Assembly: GCA_001770815.1 (NCBI GenBank)
Contig: MESD01000027.1
Span: forward strand, 1-34,613
DNA from: Burkholderiales bacterium RIFCSPHIGHO2_12_FULL_69_20
GTDB taxonomy: Bacteria; Pseudomonadota; Gammaproteobacteria; Burkholderiales; Burkholderiaceae_C
DNA length: 34,613 nucleotides
Reading direction: 5' to 3'
The notes beneath the pieces were generated by a model that was given only the letters and a program-made list of their open reading frames with translations, was not told where the DNA came from and ran no database searches. Numbering within the stretch: position 1 is the first letter of the stretch; each line of letters starts with the position of its first letter. A program made the translations under genes and the position numbers. This document shows positions 24,567 to 32,815 of this stretch, one piece after another.

Positions 24567-27191
24567 TCAATGCATGGTCGCGGCGAAGTCGACCACCTGG
24601 GCCCAGTGCGAGGGCATGTCGTGCTCGGCGCTGGTCGGCAGGTGGCGCTCGGCGTCGGCCTGGGCCATGGCACTGGCCATCTCGGGCGTGAGCGGGCGCG
24701 CCAGCAGGTAGCCCTGGCCGAACTCGCAGCCCAGCGCGCGCAATTGCGCCAGCTGGGCCGGTGTTTCGATGCCTTCGGCGATCACTGTCTTGCCCAGCGC
24801 CTGGCCCAGCGTGATCACCGCGCGCACGACCTCGGTGTCCTTGCTGTCGTGGTTCAGGCCTTCCAACCGCTGCACGAACGAGCGGTCGATCTTCAGGCTG
24901 GTGATCGGCAGCGTCGACAAATAGGCCAGCGACGAGTAGCCGGTGCCGAAGTCGTCCACGCTCAGGCCCACGCCGATCTCGCGCAGCTGGCCCATCACGT
25001 CCAGCGCGCTGTCGAGGCGGTGCATCAGCGTGCTCTCGGTGATCTCCAGCGTCAGCTGGTTCGGCTCGAGGCCGTTGCTCAGCAGCGCGGTGGCCACCTG
25101 CTGCACGAAGCTGGCGCGGCACATGTCGGTGCCCGAGACGTTGACATGCACCCGCGGCTTGCGCTGCGTGGGCGACAACTGCTGGAAGGCCTTGAGCTGC
25201 GCGCAGGCACTGCCCAGCACCCAGGCGGTGAGCGCGCCGATCAGCGCCGAATCCTCGGCGATGGGCACGAAGGTGGCCGGCGGCACCGGGCCCAGCTCGG
25301 GGTGGTTCCAGCGCACCAGCGCCTCGAAGCTGTCGATGCGCCCGGTCTCCAGCGCGTAGATTGGCTGGAAGGCCAGCGACAGCTGCGCATGCTCGATGGC
25401 GCGGCGCAGGTCGCGCTCCAGGTTCACCTGCGCGGCCAGTTGCGCGCGCAGGCTGGCGTCGAACAGCGCGATGCGGGCGCGCCCCGCGGCCTTGGCGCGG
25501 TACATCGCGATGTCGGCGTCGCGCAGCACGTCGCCCGGTGTCTCGTAGCCCACGCTGCTGAAGGTGATGCCGATGCTGGCGCTGCTGTTGACCTCGGTGC
25601 CCGCCAGCTGGTAGGGCTCGGCCAGCGCACGCTGCAGCCGCTCAGCCATCGCCAGCACGTCGTCCTCGTGGGCCAGGTTCTCGGCCAGGATGGCGAACTC
25701 GTCGCCGCCCAGCCGGCCCACCGTGTCGGCCGGCCGCACCTGCGCGCTGATGCGTTGCGCCACCATCGTCAGGAACTGGTCGCCGGCGCTGTGGCCCAGC
25801 GTGTCGTTGATCAGCTTGAAGCGGTCGAAGTCCAGGTACATCACCGCAAAGCGTTGGCGTGCATCAGTGCGGCAGCGCTCGATGGCCTGGGCCAGGCAGG
25901 CGCCAAAGCGGATGCGGTTGGCCAGCGAGGTGAGGCTGTCGTGGTAGGCAATGTGCTGCAGTTGCGCCTCGGCCTCGCGCCGGGCGCTGATGTCCTGCGC
26001 CTGCAGGATCAGGCAGGGCGCGCTGGCGTCGCGGTCGCTGAAGTGGCCGCTGTGCAGCGCCACGTGCACCACCTCGCCGCCGCTGCGCAGGCAGCGCAGC
26101 TCCACCGTGGTGTCGGTGCCGTCGCGGGCCAGCAGCGCCAGCCACGGCCGTTGCAGCAGCGGCATGTCGTCGGGGTGCACGAAGTCCTTGAAGTCGCGGC
26201 CGATCAGCGGGCCCTCGGCGCTGCCCAGCAGCGCACACAGCGCCGGGTTGGCCTGCAGCACCTGGCCGGTGGTCGATACCAGCGCCATGCCGATGGCGGC
26301 ATGCGAGAAGGCGGCGTGAAAGCGCTGCTCGCTGTCGCGCAGCTCCTGCAAGTGGCGCGCCGACTGGGCGGCCTCGCGCTCGGCGGCGTTCAGCCGCAGG
26401 CTGTGCGCCTGTTCTTCCGATTCACGCTGGCGGAAGTGGTAATGCAGCATCACCAGCAGCAGGATGATGATGGGCACCGCGCCGGCCATCACACCCACGC
26501 CGGTGGCCTTGAAGGCCAGGTACAGCAGGCCGGCGATCAGCGCGCTGACGGCGTAGGTGGTGCCCACCCAGCCAAAGCTGGACAGGAAGGCCACCAGGCG
26601 GAACCGCTCGCTGCGCTTGAGGTGCATCACCATCGTGATCATCAGCGTGTTGAACATGAAGTGGCCGATGGCGAAGCCCATCGCCAGCAGCAGCACCATC
26701 GCCTCGCCGTAGGTGCCCTGCATGCTCAGTGCGTCCCGGGCCGCCTGGAAGGCCGAGCCCATCAACGTCATCGACAGCGCGGCGGTGCAGGGGCTGATCA
26801 GCCGGCTGGTCCAGCGCTTGGAGGTGCGCGCCGAGCCGACGAAGGCCTCGCCCGCGGCGGCCAGCGCGGCCGCAGGCGGGCCCTGCATCAGCAGCAGCAG
26901 CATGATGAACACCTCACCGGCGGCGAACGAGTTCTTCGAGCCGGGGATGCGCACCGGAAACAGCCCGGCCAGCATTGCCACCGCGCAGCCGAACAGCACC
27001 TGGAACTGGATGTCGAAGGGCAGCCGCCACAGGCTGGCCAGCGCATGCATCAGCACCCCACCGCCCAGCAGCAGCAACGTCCACCAGTAGGCGGTGGCCT
27101 TGCCGTTGTAGTCGGGCATCAGCGCGGCATGCAGCCGATGCCACCAGTTGCGGCGTTGCAGAGGGGGTGTCTCGGTGGGCGGTGTCAACAT
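24567..27191 (-). CDS. Membrane PAS-GGDEF-EAL cyclic di-GMP enzyme
   Basis: An 874-residue protein. Residues ~35-250 hold about seven hydrophobic segments, a sensor type I cannot name. A coiled region (255-288) and a PAS domain (about 288-402) follow. The GGDEF domain is intact (LGGDEFAIL, 495-499) with a product-inhibition site R486-P-A-D489. The EAL domain is intact (E623-A-L) with HVNVSG, LEITES, DDFGTGYSSL, LKIDRSFV, AEGIETP and GQGYL. Both activities could exist. It sits in the inner membrane with the enzyme parts in the cytoplasm. A zinc-ribbon/PilZ-like gene follows 2 nt after its stop. The upstream gap 27192-27434 shows no gene. Confidence 0.93.
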   Translation of the reverse strand: MLTPPTETPPLQRRNWWHRLHAALMPDYNGKATAYWWTLLLLGGGVLMHALASLWRLPFDIQFQVLFGCAVAMLAGLFPVRIPGSKNSFAAGEVFIMLLLLMQGPPAAALAAAGEAFVGSARTSKRWTSRLISPCTAALSMTLMGSAFQAARDALSMQGTYGEAMVLLLAMGFAIGHFMFNTLMITMVMHLKRSERFRLVAFLSSFGWVGTTYAVSALIAGLLYLAFKATGVGVMAGAVPIIILLLVMLHYHFRQRESEEQAHSLRLNAAEREAAQSARHLQELRDSEQRFHAAFSHAAIGMALVSTTGQVLQANPALCALLGSAEGPLIGRDFKDFVHPDDMPLLQRPWLALLARDGTDTTVELRCLRSGGEVVHVALHSGHFSDRDASAPCLILQAQDISARREAEAQLQHIAYHDSLTSLANRIRFGACLAQAIERCRTDARQRFAVMYLDFDRFKLINDTLGHSAGDQFLTMVAQRISAQVRPADTVGRLGGDEFAILAENLAHEDDVLAMAERLQRALAEPYQLAGTEVNSSASIGITFSSVGYETPGDVLRDADIAMYRAKAAGRARIALFDASLRAQLAAQVNLERDLRRAIEHAQLSLAFQPIYALETGRIDSFEALVRWNHPELGPVPPATFVPIAEDSALIGALTAWVLGSACAQLKAFQQLSPTQRKPRVHVNVSGTDMCRASFVQQVATALLSNGLEPNQLTLEITESTLMHRLDSALDVMGQLREIGVGLSVDDFGTGYSSLAYLSTLPITSLKIDRSFVQRLEGLNHDSKDTEVVRAVITLGQALGKTVIAEGIETPAQLAQLRALGCEFGQGYLLARPLTPEMASAMAQADAERHLPTSAEHDMPSHWAQVVDFAATMH

Positions 27192-27346
27192 CTCACGGGC
27201 CAGGCGGGCGTGGCGTCGGCGGGTGCCGGCACCGCCCCCACGGGTGGAGGGTTGTAGTGGTTGTCGGCCGTTGCGCGCGCAGCTTGAGCGGTGATGGCGG
27301 GTGACGCGGCCGCCACGGCGCTGAAGCGGTGCACACCACCGGACAA

Positions 27347-27367
27347 CCGCCCGGAAAAACGGGGCGG
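27347..27367. terminator. Hairpin after the S8 protease gene
   Basis: CCGCCC (27347-27352) and GGGCGG (27362-27367) form a 6-bp stem around a GGAAAAACG loop, 68 bp past the protease stop on the minus strand. No T tract. Weak support as a terminator. Confidence 0.3.
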
Positions 27368-27434
27368 CACCGGTGCAGGTGCCTCCCCGTGGGCTGGCGT
27401 CGTGCAGCCGGGCTGGCTGCGCAGCGGTATCAGC

Positions 27435-29678
27435 TCAAGGCTCGCCCGCCGGATCGGCCAGCGTGGCGGCACGCGTCTGGCCGCTGCTGCTCTCGCTGAG
27501 CACCACGCCTTCGCTCAACACCACACCCTCGCTCAGCACCACGCCTTCACTGAGCACCACGCCCTCGCTCAGCACCACGCCCTCGCTGAGCACCACGCCT
27601 TCGCTCAGCACCACGCCTTCGCTGAGCACCACGCCCTCGCTCAGCACCACGCCGCTGCCGCTGGCCAACCACAAGGCCATCGTGCTGCTGGGCAGGAACA
27701 CGCCGGTCTGGCCGATCTTGGAGCTGGTGCCGGCCAGCGAGGTGGCCAGCTTCACGCCGCTGGTCAGCAGCCCGCCGTTGGGCGCCACCGCTTCGGCAAA
27801 GGTGCGTGGCACGGTGTTGGCCGCCACGCCGTTGCTCAGCGGCCAGTAGGTGACCGTGTGGCGCAGCGCGGTATTGCCGCCCCAGCTGGTGCGCGGGTCG
27901 TAGATCGGCTGCCACTTCTTGAACAAGTCGTCGCCGCTGACGATCTGGCGGCCACCCACGGTGACGATGCGCGACCAGTTGAAGGTTGCGCCGTTGATCG
28001 TGGAGGTGGGAAAAGGCAGGAAGGTGGCGTTGATCGGGGCGCCGGCCACCAGGGTGCCGGCCTGCAGCTTGCTGGCGGTGTCGGTGCGCATCGCCTTGGC
28101 CAGGCGCACCGCGCCGTCGATGTTGAGCATGCCTGCGCCCTGATCCACCAGGCTGGCGTTGGCCAGCGGCTGCGCGGTGTACTGCAGGATGGCCTTGATC
28201 ATCGGCCCGGTCAGGCCGGGGTTGGCCTGCAGCAGCAGCGCCACCGCACCGCTGACCACCGGCGCCGACACCGAGGTGCCGCTCAGCATCATCAGCGTGC
28301 GGCCGTAGACCTGGTAGCTCTCCAAGCCACTCAGCAGCGACGGGTTGGCCGCGGCCAGGTTGTTCCACACGCCGGCCGGGTTGGCCACCGAGGTGGCACC
28401 GGCGCTGAAGATGCGGTTGCCCGGGGCCACCAGATCGGGCTTGATCAGGTTGTCGACATGGCGCAGGCCGTTGCTGTCGGTCAGCGCGCCGCGCGAGGGC
28501 CCACGCGAGCTGAAACCGTTGATCGTGTCGTTGCCGCGTGCCAGCGTCAGGTTCATGTGCGACGAGCCGACGGTGATCACCGAGGGGTCGTGCCCGGGTG
28601 AGCCGATGCTGCCGTAGGTGGTGCTGCCGCTGACCTGGCCGAAGTTGCCGGCCGCGGCCACCACGGTGATGCCGGTGGCGGCGGCGGCGCGCACGGCACG
28701 CGCCAGCGGATCGGTGCGCCAGGATTCGGTCGACCCGGCGGCCAGACTCAGGTTCATCACGCGGATGTTGTACTGCCGCGCGTTGTAGATCACCCAGTCG
28801 ATGCCGGCCAGCACGTCGGCCATGCTGCCCGAGCCGTCGGCGCCCAGCACGCGCACGTCGATGATCGAGGCACCCGGCGCCACGCCGGCGGTATTGAGCA
28901 GCGCGGTGGCGTTGCGGCGGCCGGCGGCCACCGCCGCCACGTGCGTGCCATGACCGTAGGCGTCGGGAACCGGCGACGAACTCCAGTTGATCGAGCTCTC
29001 GAATGCCTGCCGCTCGGCGCTGCCCGGCGCCATGGCCGATGCCGCCAGTGCGCTGCTGGCCTTGCCCACCAGGCTGACCTGGCGCACCACGCGGCTGACG
29101 CCGTTGGCATTGACCAGGTGCTGGTGCTGGGCCATCACGCCCGAGTCGAGCACCGCGATGCCCACGCCGCTGCCATCCAGCCCGGTGTAGCTGGTGGTGC
29201 TGGTGGTGGTGCGCACATTGCTGGACGACGCGCCGGTGACGTTCTCCAGCGTGCTGGCGGCGCGTCGCGTGGTGCGGTTGGGCGAGATCGACTCGACGTC
29301 GCTGCGCTCGTCGATCACGCGCATGGCCCGGGTGGGCAGCGTCACCGACAGCGCCTGCACCGACGAGAAGCGCGCGTGCACCACACCACCCAGCCGCTCG
29401 ATCTGAGCGCGCAGCGCGCGCATCTCGGGATCGGTGGAATTGCTGACGATCACCGCATCCACCAAACGCTGGCCGCCGCGGCGGCGCACCCAGCGGTGGT
29501 TGGGCGCCATCGGCGCCGCCACAGCGATCTCCAGGTCCTTGGCCACCTTGCGGTGCTTGCCCTGCCCGCCGGCCTGCACCCCCAGCGTGGCGGCCAGCGC
29601 CAGCGAGGACAGCAGCAAGACGAACACAGCGCGCATGCGGCGCTCGATCAACACGATAAATGACGTCAGAAAACCCAT
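27435..29678 (-). CDS. Secreted S8 (subtilisin-like) serine protease with C-terminal hexapeptide repeats
   Basis: A 747-residue subtilase. An AAGGA ribosome binding site sets the start at 29678. A signal segment (MRAVFVLLLSSLALAATLGV, residues 15-34) is followed by an inhibitor-like prodomain to about residue 140. The catalytic triad is D178 (AVLDSGV), H243 (YGHGTHVA) and S469 (LSGTSVSAP), with N345 (AAGNFG) as oxyanion residue. After the protease fold come ~180 residues, then nine exact copies of GVVLSE (676-729) and a short polar tail. It should be exported; no cell-wall anchor or PEP-CTERM is seen. The target is unknown. It lies between two cyclic di-GMP loci. Confidence 0.92.
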   Translation of the reverse strand: MGFLTSFIVLIERRMRAVFVLLLSSLALAATLGVQAGGQGKHRKVAKDLEIAVAAPMAPNHRWVRRRGGQRLVDAVIVSNSTDPEMRALRAQIERLGGVVHARFSSVQALSVTLPTRAMRVIDERSDVESISPNRTTRRAASTLENVTGASSSNVRTTTSTTSYTGLDGSGVGIAVLDSGVMAQHQHLVNANGVSRVVRQVSLVGKASSALAASAMAPGSAERQAFESSINWSSSPVPDAYGHGTHVAAVAAGRRNATALLNTAGVAPGASIIDVRVLGADGSGSMADVLAGIDWVIYNARQYNIRVMNLSLAAGSTESWRTDPLARAVRAAAATGITVVAAAGNFGQVSGSTTYGSIGSPGHDPSVITVGSSHMNLTLARGNDTINGFSSRGPSRGALTDSNGLRHVDNLIKPDLVAPGNRIFSAGATSVANPAGVWNNLAAANPSLLSGLESYQVYGRTLMMLSGTSVSAPVVSGAVALLLQANPGLTGPMIKAILQYTAQPLANASLVDQGAGMLNIDGAVRLAKAMRTDTASKLQAGTLVAGAPINATFLPFPTSTINGATFNWSRIVTVGGRQIVSGDDLFKKWQPIYDPRTSWGGNTALRHTVTYWPLSNGVAANTVPRTFAEAVAPNGGLLTSGVKLATSLAGTSSKIGQTGVFLPSSTMALWLASGSGVVLSEGVVLSEGVVLSEGVVLSEGVVLSEGVVLSEGVVLSEGVVLSEGVVLSESSSGQTRAATLADPAGEP
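27492..27653 (-). repeat. 9 x 18-bp tandem repeat in the protease gene
   Basis: Nine head-to-tail 18-bp units (162 bp) each encode GVVLSE on the minus strand. Units differ at a few third-codon positions (for example C/T and CTC/CTG), yet the peptide is identical in all nine, so selection or recent conversion keeps the protein sequence. Confidence 0.95.
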
Positions 29679-30089
29679 GACATGGTCCTTTTGATTCGAC
29701 AAGAAGGTGTTACAGCCACCCCCTTGAACAGATGGTCGCGATGATCGTGACAAACCGTGTCGCGCGGTGAATTCGGCAAAAACCAGCGTGCGTTTCTGGG
29801 CGTGAAAAGATCACGACACCGGGCTGCTTTCAGACCGCTCGGCGCGCCGAACACGAACTTGAGCACCAGCTTCGTGACGGGCTGCACATCCTGCCGCGGG
29901 ATTCGGGCGCCGCCGACCGGGAGGCCATCGATGCCAGGGCGCGGCACGCGGCTGGCGTGGGGCGCTTGCGCATCCGCTCAAGCCTGCCGGCCAAAGCGCC
30001 GATAGCAAAGCCCAGGGACCGCATGGCGCACGGGCCCGCTGGCACGCGGGCCTCAACCGCCACGGGCACCCCCACCGGAGATCACGTCC
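29679..30089. other. Divergent intergenic region, no gene seen
   Basis: This 411-bp gap lies between the S8 protease (minus) and the binding-protein gene (plus). Base composition is less extreme than in the genes for its first 170 bp. A weak minus-strand promoter pair, TTGTCA and TGTTCA 17 bp apart (about 29731-29759), and the small inverted repeat CGTGA/TCACG (about 29801-29815) are present. It probably holds promoters for both sides. Open frames here look like chance. Confidence 0.5.
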
Positions 30090-30941
30090 ATGACACCCAC
30101 CCCCCTGTTGCGGCCGCTGCCCGGTGCGGGCCTGCGCCGGCGTGTTGCGCTGGCCCTGCCGGTGGCCGCCTGGCTGGGCGGCCTGTGCACCACCAGCCGG
30201 GCCGCCGGCCCGGTGCTGCTGGGCGGCACCGGCTCCGGCGTGGCGGTGCTGCGCCGCGTGCTGGACGGCCAGGCCGCGCCGTTGTCGGTGGTGCCCAACC
30301 TGGGCAGTGGCGGCGGCCTCAAGGCCCTGGCCGCTGGCCAGCTGGACCTGGCGATCGCCTCACGCCGGCCGAACGCGGCCGAGCGCGCCGCCGGCCTGGT
30401 CGAGCGGGAGGTGTTCCGCTCGCCGCTGGTGTGGGCGGTGAACCCCGACGTGGCCGTGCGCCAGGCCACCCGGGCCGAGTTGGTGGCGCTGTACCAAGGC
30501 CACCGCACCACCTGGTCCGATGGCCGGCCGGTTCGGCTGGTGCTGCGGCCCGAATCCGACATCGACACGCTGTTGCTGCGTGCGCTGGGGCCAGAGATGG
30601 ACGCAGCCATCAGCGCCGCCAGTCGCCGCCCGGGCATGACGGTGGCGTTGACCGACGACGAAGTCGCGCTCGACATCGGCCGCATCCCGGGTGCGCTGGG
30701 CACCGTCACGCTGGGCCTGGTGCTGGCCCAGGATCACACGCTGCCACTGCTGACGGTGAGTGACCTGCCGGCCAGCGACGCCGCGCTGGCCGCTGGACGC
30801 TACCCGCTGGTCAAGCGCTTCTACCTGGTGACGCGCGCCCGCAGCACGCCCGAGGCGGCCGCCGTGCTGCAGGCGGTGGCCTCGCGGGGCACGGCCGAGC
30901 GCCTGGCCCGCCTGGGCTGCCAGGCGGTGGGCACGGCATGA
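30090..30941 (+). CDS. PstS-like periplasmic substrate-binding protein
   Basis: A 283-residue protein with a GGAG ribosome binding site. A signal peptide (residues 14-39, ending TTSRAA) is followed by the binding-protein opening PVLLGGTGSGVAVLRRVLDG and NLGSGGGLKALAAGQLDLAIASR, as in phosphate-type PBP proteins. No transporter permease or ATPase gene is nearby. Its stop overlaps by ATGA the start of a GGDEF-EAL membrane protein, so it likely serves as a periplasmic sensor subunit and not for uptake. The bound ligand is not known; phosphate or another oxyanion is a guess from the family. Confidence 0.85.
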   Translation: MTPTPLLRPLPGAGLRRRVALALPVAAWLGGLCTTSRAAGPVLLGGTGSGVAVLRRVLDGQAAPLSVVPNLGSGGGLKALAAGQLDLAIASRRPNAAERAAGLVEREVFRSPLVWAVNPDVAVRQATRAELVALYQGHRTTWSDGRPVRLVLRPESDIDTLLLRALGPEMDAAISAASRRPGMTVALTDDEVALDIGRIPGALGTVTLGLVLAQDHTLPLLTVSDLPASDAALAAGRYPLVKRFYLVTRARSTPEAAAVLQAVASRGTAERLARLGCQAVGTA

Positions 30942-32797
30942 CACTGCTGGGACGACGTCGGTCTGCGGCGGGCTGGCTGGAGCGCCTGGCCTGGGTGCTG
31001 GTGACGCTGGTCGCGGTCGGCCTGCCGGCGGCGCTGTTCACGCTCAACATGAGCTACCAGCGCGGCGCGCTGGCCAGCATCGCCGCCGTGCGTGGCGACA
31101 CCGTGACCCAGCGCATCAGCATCAATCCGCAATTCTGGCGCTTCGAGGAGCTGCGGCTGCTCGAACTGCTCAAGCGCAGCGTGCATCCCGACGACCTGGG
31201 CGACCGCTTGGCGATCCTGGACACCGATGGCCAGTTGGTGGCCGAGAACCGGCCCATCGCCGACCTCGCCTGGCCGGTGCTGGCGCAGCAGGTGCCGCTG
31301 CACGACGCCGGGCGGGTGGTGGCCCAGCTGAGCGTGCAACGCTCGATCCGCACCCCGCTGATGCACCTGGCCATGCTGATGGCCGCCTCCATCGCCACCG
31401 GCCTGCTGGTGCTGACCTACCTGCGCCGGCTGCCGCTGCGCGCGCTGCGCCAGGCCGAGGCCGAGCTGCAACACAAGGCCTATCACGACGCGCTGACCGG
31501 GCTCTACAACCGCGACGCCTTCCGCCAGCTGCTGGGCCGTGCGGTGGTCCGCGCCGCCCAGACGCCAGGCCAGCTGGCCGTGCTGTTCATCGACCTGGAC
31601 CGCTTCAAGGCCATCAACGACACGCTGGGCCACGATGCCGGCGACGAAGCGCTGTGCGGCGTGGCCCGCCAACTGCGCGCCGGCGTGCGCGCGGGCGACG
31701 TGGTGGCGCGGCTGTCGGGCGACGAGTTCGCGGTGCTGATCGAGGGCCTGGCCGACAGCCACCAGGCGGCGGCGGCGGCCGATGCGCTGCTGGCGCGCTT
31801 CGATGCACCGTTCGACCTCGGCGGCCGCCCCTGGCATTTGAGCTGCAGCATCGGGCTGTCGATCTTTCCGCAGCATGCGCAAGACCCGGACAGGTTGCTG
31901 GCCCATGCCGATACCGCGATGCTGCATGCCAAGAGCAGCGGCCGCAGCTCGCAGCGCGTCTACAGCGACGAGATGCAGGAAAGCGTGGCCAGCCGCGTGC
32001 ACATCGAGGACGACCTGCGCGGCGCGCTGGGCCGGGGCGAGTTCAGGCTGCATTACCAGCCGCTGGTCGACCTGGCCAGTGGCCGCGTCGAGGGTGCCGA
32101 GGCGCTGCTGCGCTGGCAGCATCCGCAGCGCGGGCTGGTGCCGCCGGTGGAGTTCATCCCGATCCTGGAGGACCTGGGCCTGATCCACGCGGTGGGCGAG
32201 TGGGTGCTGAACGAGGCCTGTCGGCAGATGGGGCGCTGGCGGGCCACGGGCAGCAGCGTGCGGTCGGTGTCGGTCAACGTCTCGGCGCTGCAGTTCGGCC
32301 GCGGCGCCGGGTTTGTCGACCAGGTACGCCAGGTGCTGCGCGCCACCGCGCTGCCGCCGGCACTGCTGCAGCTGGAACTGACCGAAGGCATCCTGATGTC
32401 CGACAGCGAGCGCAGCGTGGCGGTGCTGGACGACCTGCGCCTGCTGGGCGTGTCGCTGGCGATCGACGACTTCGGCACCGGCTACTCGTCGCTGTCCTAC
32501 CTGCGCCGCTTTCCGGTGTCGACCTTGAAGGTGGACCGCTCCTTCGTGCGCGACATGTGCACCGACCCCAAGGACGCCAGCATCGTCAGGGCCGTGGTGC
32601 AGTTGGCGCACAGCCTGGGGCTGACGGTGGTGGCCGAGGGCATCGAGACGCCGGCCCAGCTGGCCGAGTTGCGGGCGCTGGGCTGTGACAGCGGCCAGGG
32701 CTACCTGCTGGGGCGTCCGGTGGCGGCAGCGGCCTTCATGGTCGATGCGGCGGTGCTGACCGACGCGAGCGTCGCCGCCGCGCTTCAGCCGGCTTGA
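30938..32797 (+). CDS. GGDEF-EAL cyclic di-GMP enzyme with periplasmic loop
   Basis: A 619-residue membrane protein. Two hydrophobic segments (about 15-36 and 142-162) enclose a ~105-residue periplasmic loop. The GGDEF motif is SGDEF (260-264), a variant active in many enzymes, with an inhibition site R251-A-G-D254. The EAL domain has E388-A-L, VNVSALQF, ELTEG, DDFGTGYSSL, LKVDRSFV, AEGIETP and GQGYLLG, so hydrolysis of cyclic di-GMP looks possible. It is coupled by ATGA overlap to a PstS-like binding protein. The likely model is that the binding protein docks on the loop and switches activity, as NspS does with MbaA in Vibrio. That is inference. Confidence 0.92.
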   Translation: MTLLGRRRSAAGWLERLAWVLVTLVAVGLPAALFTLNMSYQRGALASIAAVRGDTVTQRISINPQFWRFEELRLLELLKRSVHPDDLGDRLAILDTDGQLVAENRPIADLAWPVLAQQVPLHDAGRVVAQLSVQRSIRTPLMHLAMLMAASIATGLLVLTYLRRLPLRALRQAEAELQHKAYHDALTGLYNRDAFRQLLGRAVVRAAQTPGQLAVLFIDLDRFKAINDTLGHDAGDEALCGVARQLRAGVRAGDVVARLSGDEFAVLIEGLADSHQAAAAADALLARFDAPFDLGGRPWHLSCSIGLSIFPQHAQDPDRLLAHADTAMLHAKSSGRSSQRVYSDEMQESVASRVHIEDDLRGALGRGEFRLHYQPLVDLASGRVEGAEALLRWQHPQRGLVPPVEFIPILEDLGLIHAVGEWVLNEACRQMGRWRATGSSVRSVSVNVSALQFGRGAGFVDQVRQVLRATALPPALLQLELTEGILMSDSERSVAVLDDLRLLGVSLAIDDFGTGYSSLSYLRRFPVSTLKVDRSFVRDMCTDPKDASIVRAVVQLAHSLGLTVVAEGIETPAQLAELRALGCDSGQGYLLGRPVAAAAFMVDAAVLTDASVAAALQPA

Positions 32798-32815
32798 GAC
32801 GCACCCTCGCCGGCA

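Noticed and set aside
24537-27257. 906-codon open frame on the plus strand
   Set aside because: It lies wholly opposite the PAS-GGDEF-EAL gene, has low-complexity Gln/His/Arg/Ala composition and no family resemblance. High GC makes long antisense frames common.
27492-27653. CRISPR array
   Set aside because: Units are contiguous 18-mers without spacers and lie inside a coding region.
27291-28601. Plus-strand frames with tandem FAQHHALAEHH-like or STTPSL repeats
   Set aside because: These are the complementary reading of the GVVLSE repeat in the protease gene; the protease strand has the catalytic motifs.
29666-29947. 93-codon minus-strand frame upstream of the protease
   Set aside because: Overlaps the protease start, no ribosome binding site and no domain; probably chance.
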